Shown: positions 24,969 through 31,667 of the stretch, piece after piece
Layout: each line of letters opens with the position of its first letter
Position numbering within the stretch: position 1 is the stretch's first letter
From: Campylobacterales bacterium
GTDB lineage: Bacteria > Campylobacterota > Campylobacteria > Campylobacterales > Sulfurimonadaceae
Reading direction: 5' to 3'
Assembly: GCA_026390075.1 (NCBI GenBank)
Contig: JAPLGP010000046.1
Span: 1-34,750 of the forward strand
Length of the DNA stretch: 34,750 nt
Made by a program: the position numbers and the translations under genes
The notes under the pieces: generated by a model
Databases searched by the model: none
Told to the model about the DNA's origin: nothing
The model's input: the letters and a program-made list of their open reading frames with translations, nothing else

Positions 24969-26036
24969 ATGTTAGCCGATAAACTTACACCGTTTATCAA
25001 TCGTTATAACGAACTTAGCAACTTGCTAAGTTCTCCTGACATCACCTCCGACATCAAACGAATGACAGCTCTCTCTAAAGAACAATCTTCACTTATGCAC
25101 ATCGTTGAAAAAGCTCACGAGTACAAAGATACTCTCAATGAAATCAAAGATGCAAAAGCAATGCTTGGCGACCCAGAAATGATTGACATGGCAAAAGAAG
25201 AGCTAAAAGAGCTTGAGCCAAGAATTCCTTTGATAGAAGAGCAGATAAAACTTTTACTCTTACCAAAAGACCCAAATGATGATAGAAATATCATCGTAGA
25301 ACTTCGTGCTGGTGCGGGTGGAGATGAAGCTGCAATCTTTGTTGGAAATCTTTTTGATGCCTATGTTCGTTATGCTGACCTTAAAGGTTGGAGCGTTGAA
25401 CTTATGAGCACTTCACCGTCCGATGCTGGTGGATATAAAGAAGTTATTGCACTCATAAAAGGTGATCAGGTATATAGCAGGTTGAAATACGAAGGTGGAA
25501 CACACCGCGTACAAAGAGTTCCTGCAACAGAGTCCCAAGGGCGTGTTCACACTTCTGCGATTACAGTTGCAGTTATGGCTGAAGTTGAAGATGTTGAAGT
25601 TCAGATAAATGAAAATGATTTGAAAATTGATGTTATGCGTTCAAGCGGATGTGGTGGACAAAGTGTCAATACAACGGACTCTGCTGTTCGTATTACGCAC
25701 TTGCCAACAGGCATAGTCGTAACAAATCAAGACCAAAAGTCACAACATAAAAACAAAGACAAAGCGATGAAAGTTCTCAAAGCGAGACTTTATGACCTTG
25801 AAATGCAAGAAGCTCTTGCAAAAGATAGTGCAAACCGTGCTTCTCAAGTAGGAACAGGCGATAGAAGCGGACGCATTCGAACTTATAATTATCCACAAAA
25901 TCGTATGAGCGACCATAGAATCACTTTGACACTTTACAGACTTGCCGAGATTATGCAAGGCGGACTTCTTGATGAGATTATAGAACCGCTCATCACAGAT
26001 CATCAAGCTAAAATAGTGGAAGCTGCGGGACTCTAA
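24969..26036 (+). CDS. prfA: Peptide chain release factor 1
   Basis: A 355-residue factor that ends translation at UAA and UAG. The codon-recognition tripeptide is Pro185-Ala-Thr187 (RVPATES), which marks RF1 rather than RF2. The peptidyl-tRNA hydrolysis loop is Gly229-Gly-Gln231 ([10 protein letters not shown]). [10 protein letters not shown] and the C-terminal [11 protein letters not shown]-type stretch ([15 protein letters not shown]) are also standard. Its end is 14 bases before the head-to-head pair of repeat words that separates it from the convergent AAA ATPase gene. Confidence 0.96.
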   Translation: MLADKLTPFINRYNELSNLLSSPDITSDIKRMTALSKEQSSLMHIVEKAHEYKDTLNEIKDAKAMLGDPEMIDMAKEELKELEPRIPLIEEQIKLLLLPKDPNDDRNIIVELRAGAGGDEAAIFVGNLFDAYVRYADLKGWSVELMSTSPSDAGGYKEVIALIKGDQVYSRLKYEGGTHRVQRVPATESQGRVHTSAITVAVMAEVEDVEVQINENDLKIDVMRSSGCGGQSVNTTDSAVRITHLPTGIVVTNQDQKSQHKNKDKAMKVLKARLYDLEMQEALAKDSANRASQVGTGDRSGRIRTYNYPQNRMSDHRITLTLYRLAEIMQGGLLDEIIEPLITDHQAKIVEAAGL

Positions 26037-26048
26037 AAATTTTTATTC

Positions 26049-26076
26049 TTGGCATGTGGAAACTTCCACATGCCAA
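26049..26076. terminator. Head-to-head pair of GGCATGTGGAA words between convergent genes
   Basis: GGCATGTGGAA (26051-26061), AC, TTCCACATGCC (26064-26074), flanked by TT and AA, gives a 13-bp inverted repeat with a 2-base centre. It is the only sequence between the prfA stop (26036) and the stop of the convergent AAA ATPase gene (26081), so it is likely to serve as a two-way terminator as well as two uptake-type words. No T run follows, so termination is inferred from position. Confidence 0.7.
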
Positions 26077-26080
26077 AGTT

Positions 26081-27361
26081 TCAGGAATCCAACATATATT
26101 TATAAAGAGGTAAAATAGTAATTGTTTTATCTTCAACGCTCACTACACTCTCTTCACTTTGTGTGACCAAAAAAGCCTCTTTTAGGTTTAGATACTCCAT
26201 CGCTTCAACTAAGCCATTTATCTCTCTTTCTCTTGTTTGCAAATTGCTTATATCATAGCTCACATTTACAAGTATCTCTCTATCTTCAAGTTTTGCATAA
26301 AAATCTACTTCTTGTTTTTGCTTATAATAATATATATTTTTTGTTTTTCTTCTAAGATGCAAGTAAACAGCATTTTCATAAAGCTTACTCATATCTTCGC
26401 CTATTGCATAATCATATATTTTTTTAAATCCACTATCAACTGCATATATTTTTTTTGGATTTCTTTGCTCTTCTTTGATGGAATTTCTATAAATAGGAAG
26501 CGTAAAAATTGTATATGCATCTTCAAGATGTGAGAGATACTGAAAAATTGTATCTTTGCTCAGTTTAAAACCCTGAGATTTAAAATCATTATAAAGTTTA
26601 GTAAAACTTACAAGCGTAGCAATATTTGTAAAGCAATATTTATTGAGATGTTTAAGAAGACTTCGGTTTGTTATATTGTACCTCTCAACTATATCTTTAT
26701 ACACTATCAACTCCAAATAATCACTGAGTATTTTTCTTGATATTTGTGGCTCAGTATCAATGGTTTCTGCAAAACCGCCATCAATCAAATAGCTTGCAAG
26801 TGCATTTTTAATATAACTCAAAGAGTTCGATGAGTGCAAATTTATTTCAATGTTTTTATACTCCAAGTACTCTTTAAACGAAAAAGGAAATATCTCATAA
26901 GTGATTGTCCTTCCACGCAAACTTGTAGCAATTTCACTTGAGAGAAGTTTCGCACTTGAGCCCGTTATAAATATTTGTATGTTAAGAGTATCATAAATTC
27001 TCCGCACATAAAGTTCCCACATCTCAACCTCTTGAATTTCATCCAAAAAAAGATATATTTTTTCATCTCTTTTATGAGGGTACATCTCGTAGTAAGATTC
27101 TAAAATAAGGTCAAGTGATTTTAACTCAAGTGGGTAAAATCTATCATCTTCAAAGTTAAGATAAATTATGTTTTCTTTTGGTATTTTTTCTCTGAGTTTA
27201 TTAATCATTTCAAACAAAACAAAGCTTTTGCCGCTTCTTCGTACGCCAATAAGCGATACTATTTTTTTAGAGTCAAGGGGTATCTCATAAGAACGAGAAA
27301 AAATATTTTTTATATCTCTCTCAAAAAAATCTACAATAACTCTTTTGAAAATATTTTTCAT
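26081..27361 (-). CDS. AAA ATPase with DUF4143 domain
   Basis: A 426-residue protein of the large prokaryotic AAA_14/DUF4143 group. Walker A is GVRRSGKS (about 38-45), Walker B is IYLFLDEIQEVEMW (about 102-115), followed by sensor IFITGSSAKLLSSE and the AAA_14 line LRGRTITYEIFPFSFKEYLE. The C-terminal DUF4143 part contains KIYAVDSGF and a PD-(D/E)xK-like stretch VDFYAKLEDREILVNVS. Function is unknown for nearly all members; they are scattered, often variable genes, sometimes linked to toxin-antitoxin or mobile regions. It stands alone between two conserved blocks and may be an accessory gene. Confidence 0.85.
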   Translation of the reverse strand: MKNIFKRVIVDFFERDIKNIFSRSYEIPLDSKKIVSLIGVRRSGKSFVLFEMINKLREKIPKENIIYLNFEDDRFYPLELKSLDLILESYYEMYPHKRDEKIYLFLDEIQEVEMWELYVRRIYDTLNIQIFITGSSAKLLSSEIATSLRGRTITYEIFPFSFKEYLEYKNIEINLHSSNSLSYIKNALASYLIDGGFAETIDTEPQISRKILSDYLELIVYKDIVERYNITNRSLLKHLNKYCFTNIATLVSFTKLYNDFKSQGFKLSKDTIFQYLSHLEDAYTIFTLPIYRNSIKEEQRNPKKIYAVDSGFKKIYDYAIGEDMSKLYENAVYLHLRRKTKNIYYYKQKQEVDFYAKLEDREILVNVSYDISNLQTREREINGLVEAMEYLNLKEAFLVTQSEESVVSVEDKTITILPLYKYMLDS

Positions 27362-27428
27362 TTTTTATCCTTTTACTAAAGGACAATTTTACTATTTTAT
27401 ATCCCTACTGTCAAGTACAGACAGCTTC

Positions 27429-27439
27429 GGCATGTGGAA
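27429..27439 (+). repeat. Exact GGCATGTGGAA word in an intergenic gap
   Basis: Lies 4 bases beyond the dapF stop, between it and the start of the ATPase gene. Preceding base C. Single, not paired. Confidence 0.9.
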
Positions 27440-27443
27440 ATAA

Positions 27444-28196
27444 TCACACCTCTGTAACAAACACTCTTTTTACTTCACCCTGAAATGTAATCGTTCTTTC
27501 ATTCATTCCTAAATAAAGTGTATCGCCACTTCTAGGATAAACTTCTATTTTATTTGAAACTAAACCCTCTTGAAATGCACGGTAAAAGCAAGCCGCCATA
27601 CCAGTTCCACATGCCAAGGTTTCATCTTCAACACCGCGTTCATAAGTTCTTACTTTTAGATTTTTACCATCTACAAAAGCTATATTTACATTTGCGTTAT
27701 ACTTGTATCGAAGTTCTCTCGCCTCTTGCAAATCAAATTCTTCAATAGTGTTCGTAATGTGAACGAGATGCGGAACTCCAGTATCTAGTTTCCACCAATT
27801 TTTTCCATTATGCTCAATTTTTTTATCCAAAATTTTTGGCGGAGTGAGTTCACTCAAAACCAAGCCACTATTTTGACTTATTGGCGCAACCTCAGCATTT
27901 ATAACACCCGCTACAGTTAAAAAGCTCATCTTCGCAGGTGCAAGGAAATTACTAAATGCGTAATGCGCACATGCACGGCTTCCATTTCCACACATTTCAG
28001 CTTCGCTTCCATCGGAGTTATAAAATTGCCACTCGAAGTCATACACGGCATGTGGAACTAAAACTATAAGCCCATCAGCCCCTACACCATTTTGTCTATG
28101 ACAAAGTTTTTTTGCTTCCTCACTTCTATCTTTTTTAATAAATGTATGAAAAATTACAAAATCATTTCCATTGGCACTGTATTTAGATACTGTCAC
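27444..28196 (-). CDS. dapF: Diaminopimelate epimerase
   Basis: A 250-residue enzyme that converts LL- to meso-diaminopimelate for lysine and peptidoglycan synthesis. The two catalytic cysteines are Cys69 (EMCGNGSRAC) and Cys196 (LACGTGMAA), in mirror-image half domains. KYSANGNDFVIF at the start is typical. The start overlaps coaE by 14 bases. The gene carries two exact repeat words, one of which encodes the LACGT of the second active-site cysteine and the other VPHAV; two copies in a 753-base gene is the highest density in the window. Confidence 0.95.
   Translation of the reverse strand: MTVSKYSANGNDFVIFHTFIKKDRSEEAKKLCHRQNGVGADGLIVLVPHAVYDFEWQFYNSDGSEAEMCGNGSRACAHYAFSNFLAPAKMSFLTVAGVINAEVAPISQNSGLVLSELTPPKILDKKIEHNGKNWWKLDTGVPHLVHITNTIEEFDLQEARELRYKYNANVNIAFVDGKNLKVRTYERGVEDETLACGTGMAACFYRAFQEGLVSNKIEVYPRSGDTLYLGMNERTITFQGEVKRVFVTEV
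27605..27615 (-). repeat. Exact GGCATGTGGAA word at the dapF active-site codons
   Basis: Encodes LACGT, which includes catalytic Cys196. Preceding base T. Confidence 0.9.
28047..28057 (+). repeat. Exact GGCATGTGGAA word in dapF (second copy)
   Basis: On the dapF strand it encodes VPHAV near residue 48. Preceding base C. Confidence 0.9.
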
Positions 28197-28797
28197 TTTT
28201 TTTCTCCAAATATTTAGCTTTTATTGTATCAACGAACGCTTCACACTCTTTTTGAAGATGTTTTAAATCTTTAGAGTTATCTATAATCCAAGTCGCTCTT
28301 TTTTTCTTTTCATCGATTGTCATTTGAGAGTTTATTCTCTTTAACGATTCCTCTTTAGAGTAACCATTTCTTTTCATAAATCGCTCTAATTGTATATTGC
28401 TTGGCGTGTAAACAACTACGCTCTCTTTTATATCGTAAGAGCCTTTTTCAAAAAAAAGTGGAATATCTATGAGGTAAGGAAATTTAAAACTATCTTGTTT
28501 TACACTTCGGTTTTCTATCTCAGTTCTAATCTTTGGATGCAAAAAATCTTCTAAAATCTTCTTCTTTTTCTCATCTGAAAAGATAAGACTCCCAAGCTTT
28601 GCACGATTTACTTTTGTACCTTCAACAAACTCTTCACCAAAAGTCTCCCTCACCCAAGAGGAAGAAGCATCTAAAATTTCATGAGAAATGGTATCTGCAT
28701 CAATAACCCGCATGCCATTGAGTGCCAAAAGCGAAGCAACCGTACTTTTACCAGTAGCAATTCCTCCAGTCAAAGCAATAGCGTAAAGAAAAAACAT
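28183..28797 (-). CDS. coaE: Dephospho-CoA kinase
   Basis: A 204-residue kinase for the last step of coenzyme A synthesis. The P-loop is GGIATGKST (11-19), followed by VIDADTISHEIL (nucleotide and substrate binding) and IDIPLFFEKGSYD, all usual for CoaE. Its start shares one base with the stop of the upstream gene (TAATG) and its end overlaps dapF by 14 bases, so the three genes are translationally linked. Confidence 0.94.
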   Translation of the reverse strand: MFFLYAIALTGGIATGKSTVASLLALNGMRVIDADTISHEILDASSSWVRETFGEEFVEGTKVNRAKLGSLIFSDEKKKKILEDFLHPKIRTEIENRSVKQDSFKFPYLIDIPLFFEKGSYDIKESVVVYTPSNIQLERFMKRNGYSKEESLKRINSQMTIDEKKKRATWIIDNSKDLKHLQKECEAFVDTIKAKYLEKKSDSI

Positions 28798-29342
28798 TAG
28801 TTCTTAATAATTCCTAAATACTCTTTACGAATATAGTTTGGCATTGCAAAAGAGGCGATATGAATATCACCATTATAATACTGTAAATCATCAAGCATAT
28901 CCGCTCTTTGAAGGATTATATCTGCCGTTGGATGGTACTCTTTTGAAGCAAGTATTGCACTGTTGTCATTCCCTAAATTGTAAGGCATAATTATTTTGAA
29001 ATAGTGAGCTAACTCTTCCATAAGCACTTTATTAGATTCTACATCTTCCAACGGTTTATTATTGGTAACAAGTTGTCCATCTGGTTTTAAGATACGGTTA
29101 ATATGAGCCAAAACAACAGCATCTCCGTACATTTCACTAATTACCACATCATAAGTTCCATCTGCTTCTTCGCGAAGCTCATCCATGTTAGAACCTATAA
29201 CTTTTGTATTTACTTCACTATATTTTTGCATCTCATGGCTTAAAAATTCTGCATTATCACTAATGATTAAAACATTTTGTGGGTTTTTATTGGTGCATAA
29301 CGCTACATGCACCATCATTTCTGGGTAAATAAAAGATTTCAT
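28797..29342 (-). CDS. Short spermidine-synthase-like (SpeE-type) Rossmann protein
   Basis: A 181-residue protein resembling the core of spermidine synthase: YPEMMVHVALCTNKNPQNVL, then a Rossmann strand VLIISDNAEF, DVVISEMYGDA and LKPDGQLVTNN. The N-terminal beta domain of about 50 residues normal in SpeE is absent, as is the classical GGGDG nucleotide loop. It may still bind decarboxylated AdoMet, or be a related methyltransferase-like protein. I chose ATG 29342 because AGGAA lies 8 bases upstream; the in-frame ATG at 29357 overlaps that site. It is first in the unit with coaE and dapF. Catalysis is unproven. Confidence 0.7.
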   Translation of the reverse strand: MKSFIYPEMMVHVALCTNKNPQNVLIISDNAEFLSHEMQKYSEVNTKVIGSNMDELREEADGTYDVVISEMYGDAVVLAHINRILKPDGQLVTNNKPLEDVESNKVLMEELAHYFKIIMPYNLGNDNSAILASKEYHPTADIILQRADMLDDLQYYNGDIHIASFAMPNYIRKEYLGIIKN

Positions 29343-29460
29343 TCTATAATTCCTCATATATAATTAAAGTTGATTTTAGCATATTTGCATTAATAAATTT
29401 TAAAAAGCTTAACAATTCTATATATTTAAGTTCTTGCGTATCTGCTTTACATAAAATTGC

Positions 29461-29466
29461 TATACT
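29461..29466 (+). promoter_or_regulatory. Candidate -10 element for the DUF2892 gene
   Basis: TATACT, 27 bases before the ATG at 29494, with AAAGGA as ribosome binding site. Confidence 0.4.
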
Positions 29467-29493
29467 TGTACAAGATTTTTTCAAAGGATTAAA

Positions 29494-29694
29494 ATGGATT
29501 TCAATAAAATAAGATCATTTTGTAGAGTTTTTCGTATTATCATTGGTTTAGCGTTGATTGGGACTGGTGTTATACAACTTGGTGCGATGAATGGAGCTGC
29601 ATGGTTTTTTCTAGGATTTGCACCGCTCATTGCAGGAATAGTCAATTTTTGCCCACTTTGCATAATTAGCAAAAAGTGTGACTTACCAAAGTAA
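29494..29694 (+). CDS. Small DUF2892 (YgaP-like) membrane protein
   Basis: A 66-residue protein with two close membrane segments (about 13-29 and 34-50), a glycine-rich turn (IGTGVIQLGAMNG) and a C-terminal CPLC with a further cysteine (NFCPLCIISKKC). This is the DUF2892 pattern, the membrane part of YgaP-type rhodanese proteins, here without rhodanese domain. In sulfur-oxidising bacteria such proteins are often near sulfur genes; none is adjacent here. Role unknown; thiol chemistry or metal binding at the cysteines is possible. Confidence 0.75.
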   Translation: MDFNKIRSFCRVFRIIIGLALIGTGVIQLGAMNGAAWFFLGFAPLIAGIVNFCPLCIISKKCDLPK

Positions 29695-29765
29695 AAATAG
29701 TAAAAAAGGGATTCTATTTTCTTGGAGTCTCTCTCCTCTTAACACTTCTCTCAACTCACATAAGA

Positions 29766-29771
29766 TATAAT
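29766..29771 (+). promoter_or_regulatory. Candidate -10 element for purM
   Basis: TATAAT followed by TCCGCAC, 26 bases before the chosen purM start. The string matches the region after the rpsT -10. Confidence 0.45.
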
Positions 29772-29797
29772 TCCGCACTTTTAAAATGGAGTCTTTT

Positions 29798-30793
29798 ATG
29801 AGCCAAATAAGCTATAAAGATGCCGGCGTTGACATAGATGCTGGCAATAGTTTTGTAGAAAACATCAAACCCTTAGTTAAATCCACGAAAATACCTGGTG
29901 TACTCGGTGGCATAGGCTCTTTTGCTGGAGCATTTGAATTGCCAAAAGGCTTTAAAGAGCCAGTAATGTTAGCAGCGACAGATGGAGTTGGAACAAAACT
30001 CAAACTCGCAATCGATTCTGGCATACACAATACAGTCGGGATAGATTTAGTTGCAATGTGTGTAAATGATCTTCTTTGTAACTTTGGAACTCCCTCATTT
30101 TTCTTAGATTACTACGCAACTGGAAAACTTGATGTGAAAACTGCAACGAGCGTTGTAGCAGGTATTGCTGAGGGCTGTATAAGAGCCGAATGTGCACTCA
30201 TTGGTGGAGAAACTGCTGAGATGCCTGGAATGTATGCGAGTGATGATTACGATTTAGCAGGTTTTGCAGTTGGCGTTGCTGAAAAGAGCGAAATGGATAG
30301 AGTTGCACTTGTTCGTGCTGGACATAAACTTATAGCACTTCCAAGTTCAGGACTTCATTCAAATGGTTTTTCACTTGCGAGAAAAGTTCTGTTTGAAAAA
30401 ATGGGCATGAAGTTTAGTGATGAATTTAACGGTAAACCACTCATAGAAACTTTACTCGAACCTACAAATATTTATGTAAAAATGTTCAAAGAATTAAAAG
30501 ACAGCATCGTTGCAATGGCGCATATTACAGGTGGTGGAATCGTAGAGAACCTTCCTCGTGTACTTCCAGAAAATTTACGAGCAGAAATCAAAAAAGATTC
30601 TATTAAAGTTCTCCCAATATTTGAACTCATATCCCAGCATGTGGAAATAGATGAAATGTACAGAGCTTTTAATATGGGTGTTGGTATGATTTTAGTTGTT
30701 GAAGAGGCAAATGTTGCAAATATTTTAGCTAAAACAGACGGTTATGTCATTGGTGAAATTGTGGATGGAAAAAGAGAAGCAGTAATGATTTAA
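29798..30793 (+). CDS. purM: Phosphoribosylformylglycinamidine cyclo-ligase (AIR synthetase)
   Basis: A 331-residue cytoplasmic enzyme that closes the imidazole ring in purine synthesis, using ATP. It starts MSQISYKDAGVDIDAGNSFV and contains ATDGVGTKLKLA, GIDLVAMCVNDLL, GGETAEMPGMY, SSGLHSNGFSLARKV and HITGGGIVENLPRVLP, all standard. I chose ATG 29798 because GGAG lies six bases upstream; the earlier ATG 29786 overlaps that site. The gene is monocistronic and ends just before an inverted pair of repeat words. Confidence 0.96.
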   Translation: MSQISYKDAGVDIDAGNSFVENIKPLVKSTKIPGVLGGIGSFAGAFELPKGFKEPVMLAATDGVGTKLKLAIDSGIHNTVGIDLVAMCVNDLLCNFGTPSFFLDYYATGKLDVKTATSVVAGIAEGCIRAECALIGGETAEMPGMYASDDYDLAGFAVGVAEKSEMDRVALVRAGHKLIALPSSGLHSNGFSLARKVLFEKMGMKFSDEFNGKPLIETLLEPTNIYVKMFKELKDSIVAMAHITGGGIVENLPRVLPENLRAEIKKDSIKVLPIFELISQHVEIDEMYRAFNMGVGMILVVEEANVANILAKTDGYVIGEIVDGKREAVMI

Positions 30794-30796
30794 AAC

Positions 30797-30822
30797 TTTC
30801 CACATGCCATGGCATGTGGAAA
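30797..30822. terminator. Perfect palindromic pair of GGCATGTGGAA words between convergent genes
   Basis: TTCCACATGCC (30798-30808), AT, GGCATGTGGAA (30811-30821), with one more matching base at each side, gives a perfect 26-bp palindrome. It is the centre of the 37-base gap between the purM stop and the stop of the convergent exported-protein gene. Here the words point the opposite way from the pair at 26051, so both arm orders occur. Confidence 0.7.
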
Positions 30823-30830
30823 TACTCTAC

Positions 30831-31667
30831 CTAATTAAACGGTTTTTCTAAATCTTTTTTGATTGCATCTGGGACACTTGATATAGTCATAAATGTTCCC
30901 ATATCAAGAAGTGGATAGCTAAGAGCTATATGGTATTTACCATTTAAAGCTGTTGCAATTCCATCTTCTATGGATATACAATAAGGTAAAACAGCAGCAT
31001 TTGCTCTACCAATTTTTCCTACAAACTTATTAGTTTTATCACCTAGCTGGTATCCTAAAAGTGTACTTTTATCTGAAAGTTTAAGTTCAAATATCAAAAG
31101 TTTTCCCTCTTTATAACCCTTAGCCTTAGCTAATAACTCTTCATTTGTTCCCGTACCCAATTCTTCAACATCGCTATAATAAGGCATTCCCATCATAAAA
31201 TGATATCCTGCTAAATCATCAAACTTTAACTTATCAACAGATGGTGTAAGAGCTGAAAACGCCTTATTGATTGCTTCTAATTGCGCATTAAATACTTTAT
31301 GATTGTAATCTTTTTGCATATATGCTTTTCCAAAGTAAACAGGATTAGTAATACTAATCATTTTCTCTTGCTCATCTACAAAAAGACGAAGAACAGCTGC
31401 GTGTGCTTTTTTTGGTTTAGCACCTTCAGCTTTGAGTGCTGCATTTGTAAATACGATTGTATTTCCATTTTCAACACTTGCATAAGTTGCAATTACTTCA
31501 AAACCTGCACCTGCAAGCTTCGTCTTAGCAGTTGCAACATCTACATAAGCCCCTTGAAGATATGCGCTAACTTCTGTACCTTCTAAGCCTGTATCTTCTG
31601 CTGAGGCAACAGTTGCGCCAAATGCAAATAAGCTAATGAATGTTATGAATTTTAATAATTTTTTCAT
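30831..31667 (-). CDS. Exported protein of unknown function, partner of the DUF302-like protein
   Basis: A 278-residue protein with a signal peptide (MKKLLKFITFISLFAFGATVASA) and a soluble mature part of alternating strands and helices; it seems to hold two related halves (GFEVIATYASVENGNTIVFT and later GYHFMMGMPYYSD, YHIALSYPLLDMGTFM). I do not recognise a named family. The start overlaps the upstream gene by 4 bases (ATGA), so the two are made together, probably as partners in the periplasm. The broken FadL-type porin gene lies just upstream, suggesting that all three handled the same substrate, but a terminator separates the porin gene. Confidence 0.6.
   Translation of the reverse strand: MKKLLKFITFISLFAFGATVASAEDTGLEGTEVSAYLQGAYVDVATAKTKLAGAGFEVIATYASVENGNTIVFTNAALKAEGAKPKKAHAAVLRLFVDEQEKMISITNPVYFGKAYMQKDYNHKVFNAQLEAINKAFSALTPSVDKLKFDDLAGYHFMMGMPYYSDVEELGTGTNEELLAKAKGYKEGKLLIFELKLSDKSTLLGYQLGDKTNKFVGKIGRANAAVLPYCISIEDGIATALNGKYHIALSYPLLDMGTFMTISSVPDAIKKDLEKPFN

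Noticed and set aside
2389-30821. The 11-base word as a CRISPR, REP or phage-derived repeat
   Set aside because: Copies are single, irregularly spaced, within conserved coding frames and only 11-12 bases long, with no common longer flank; CRISPR or transposon origin does not fit.
2389-30821. The 11-base word as a Chi-like recombination site
   Set aside because: Not fully excluded, but the inverted pairs at convergent gene ends and presence on both strands (11 and 6) argue against a strand-biased Chi site.
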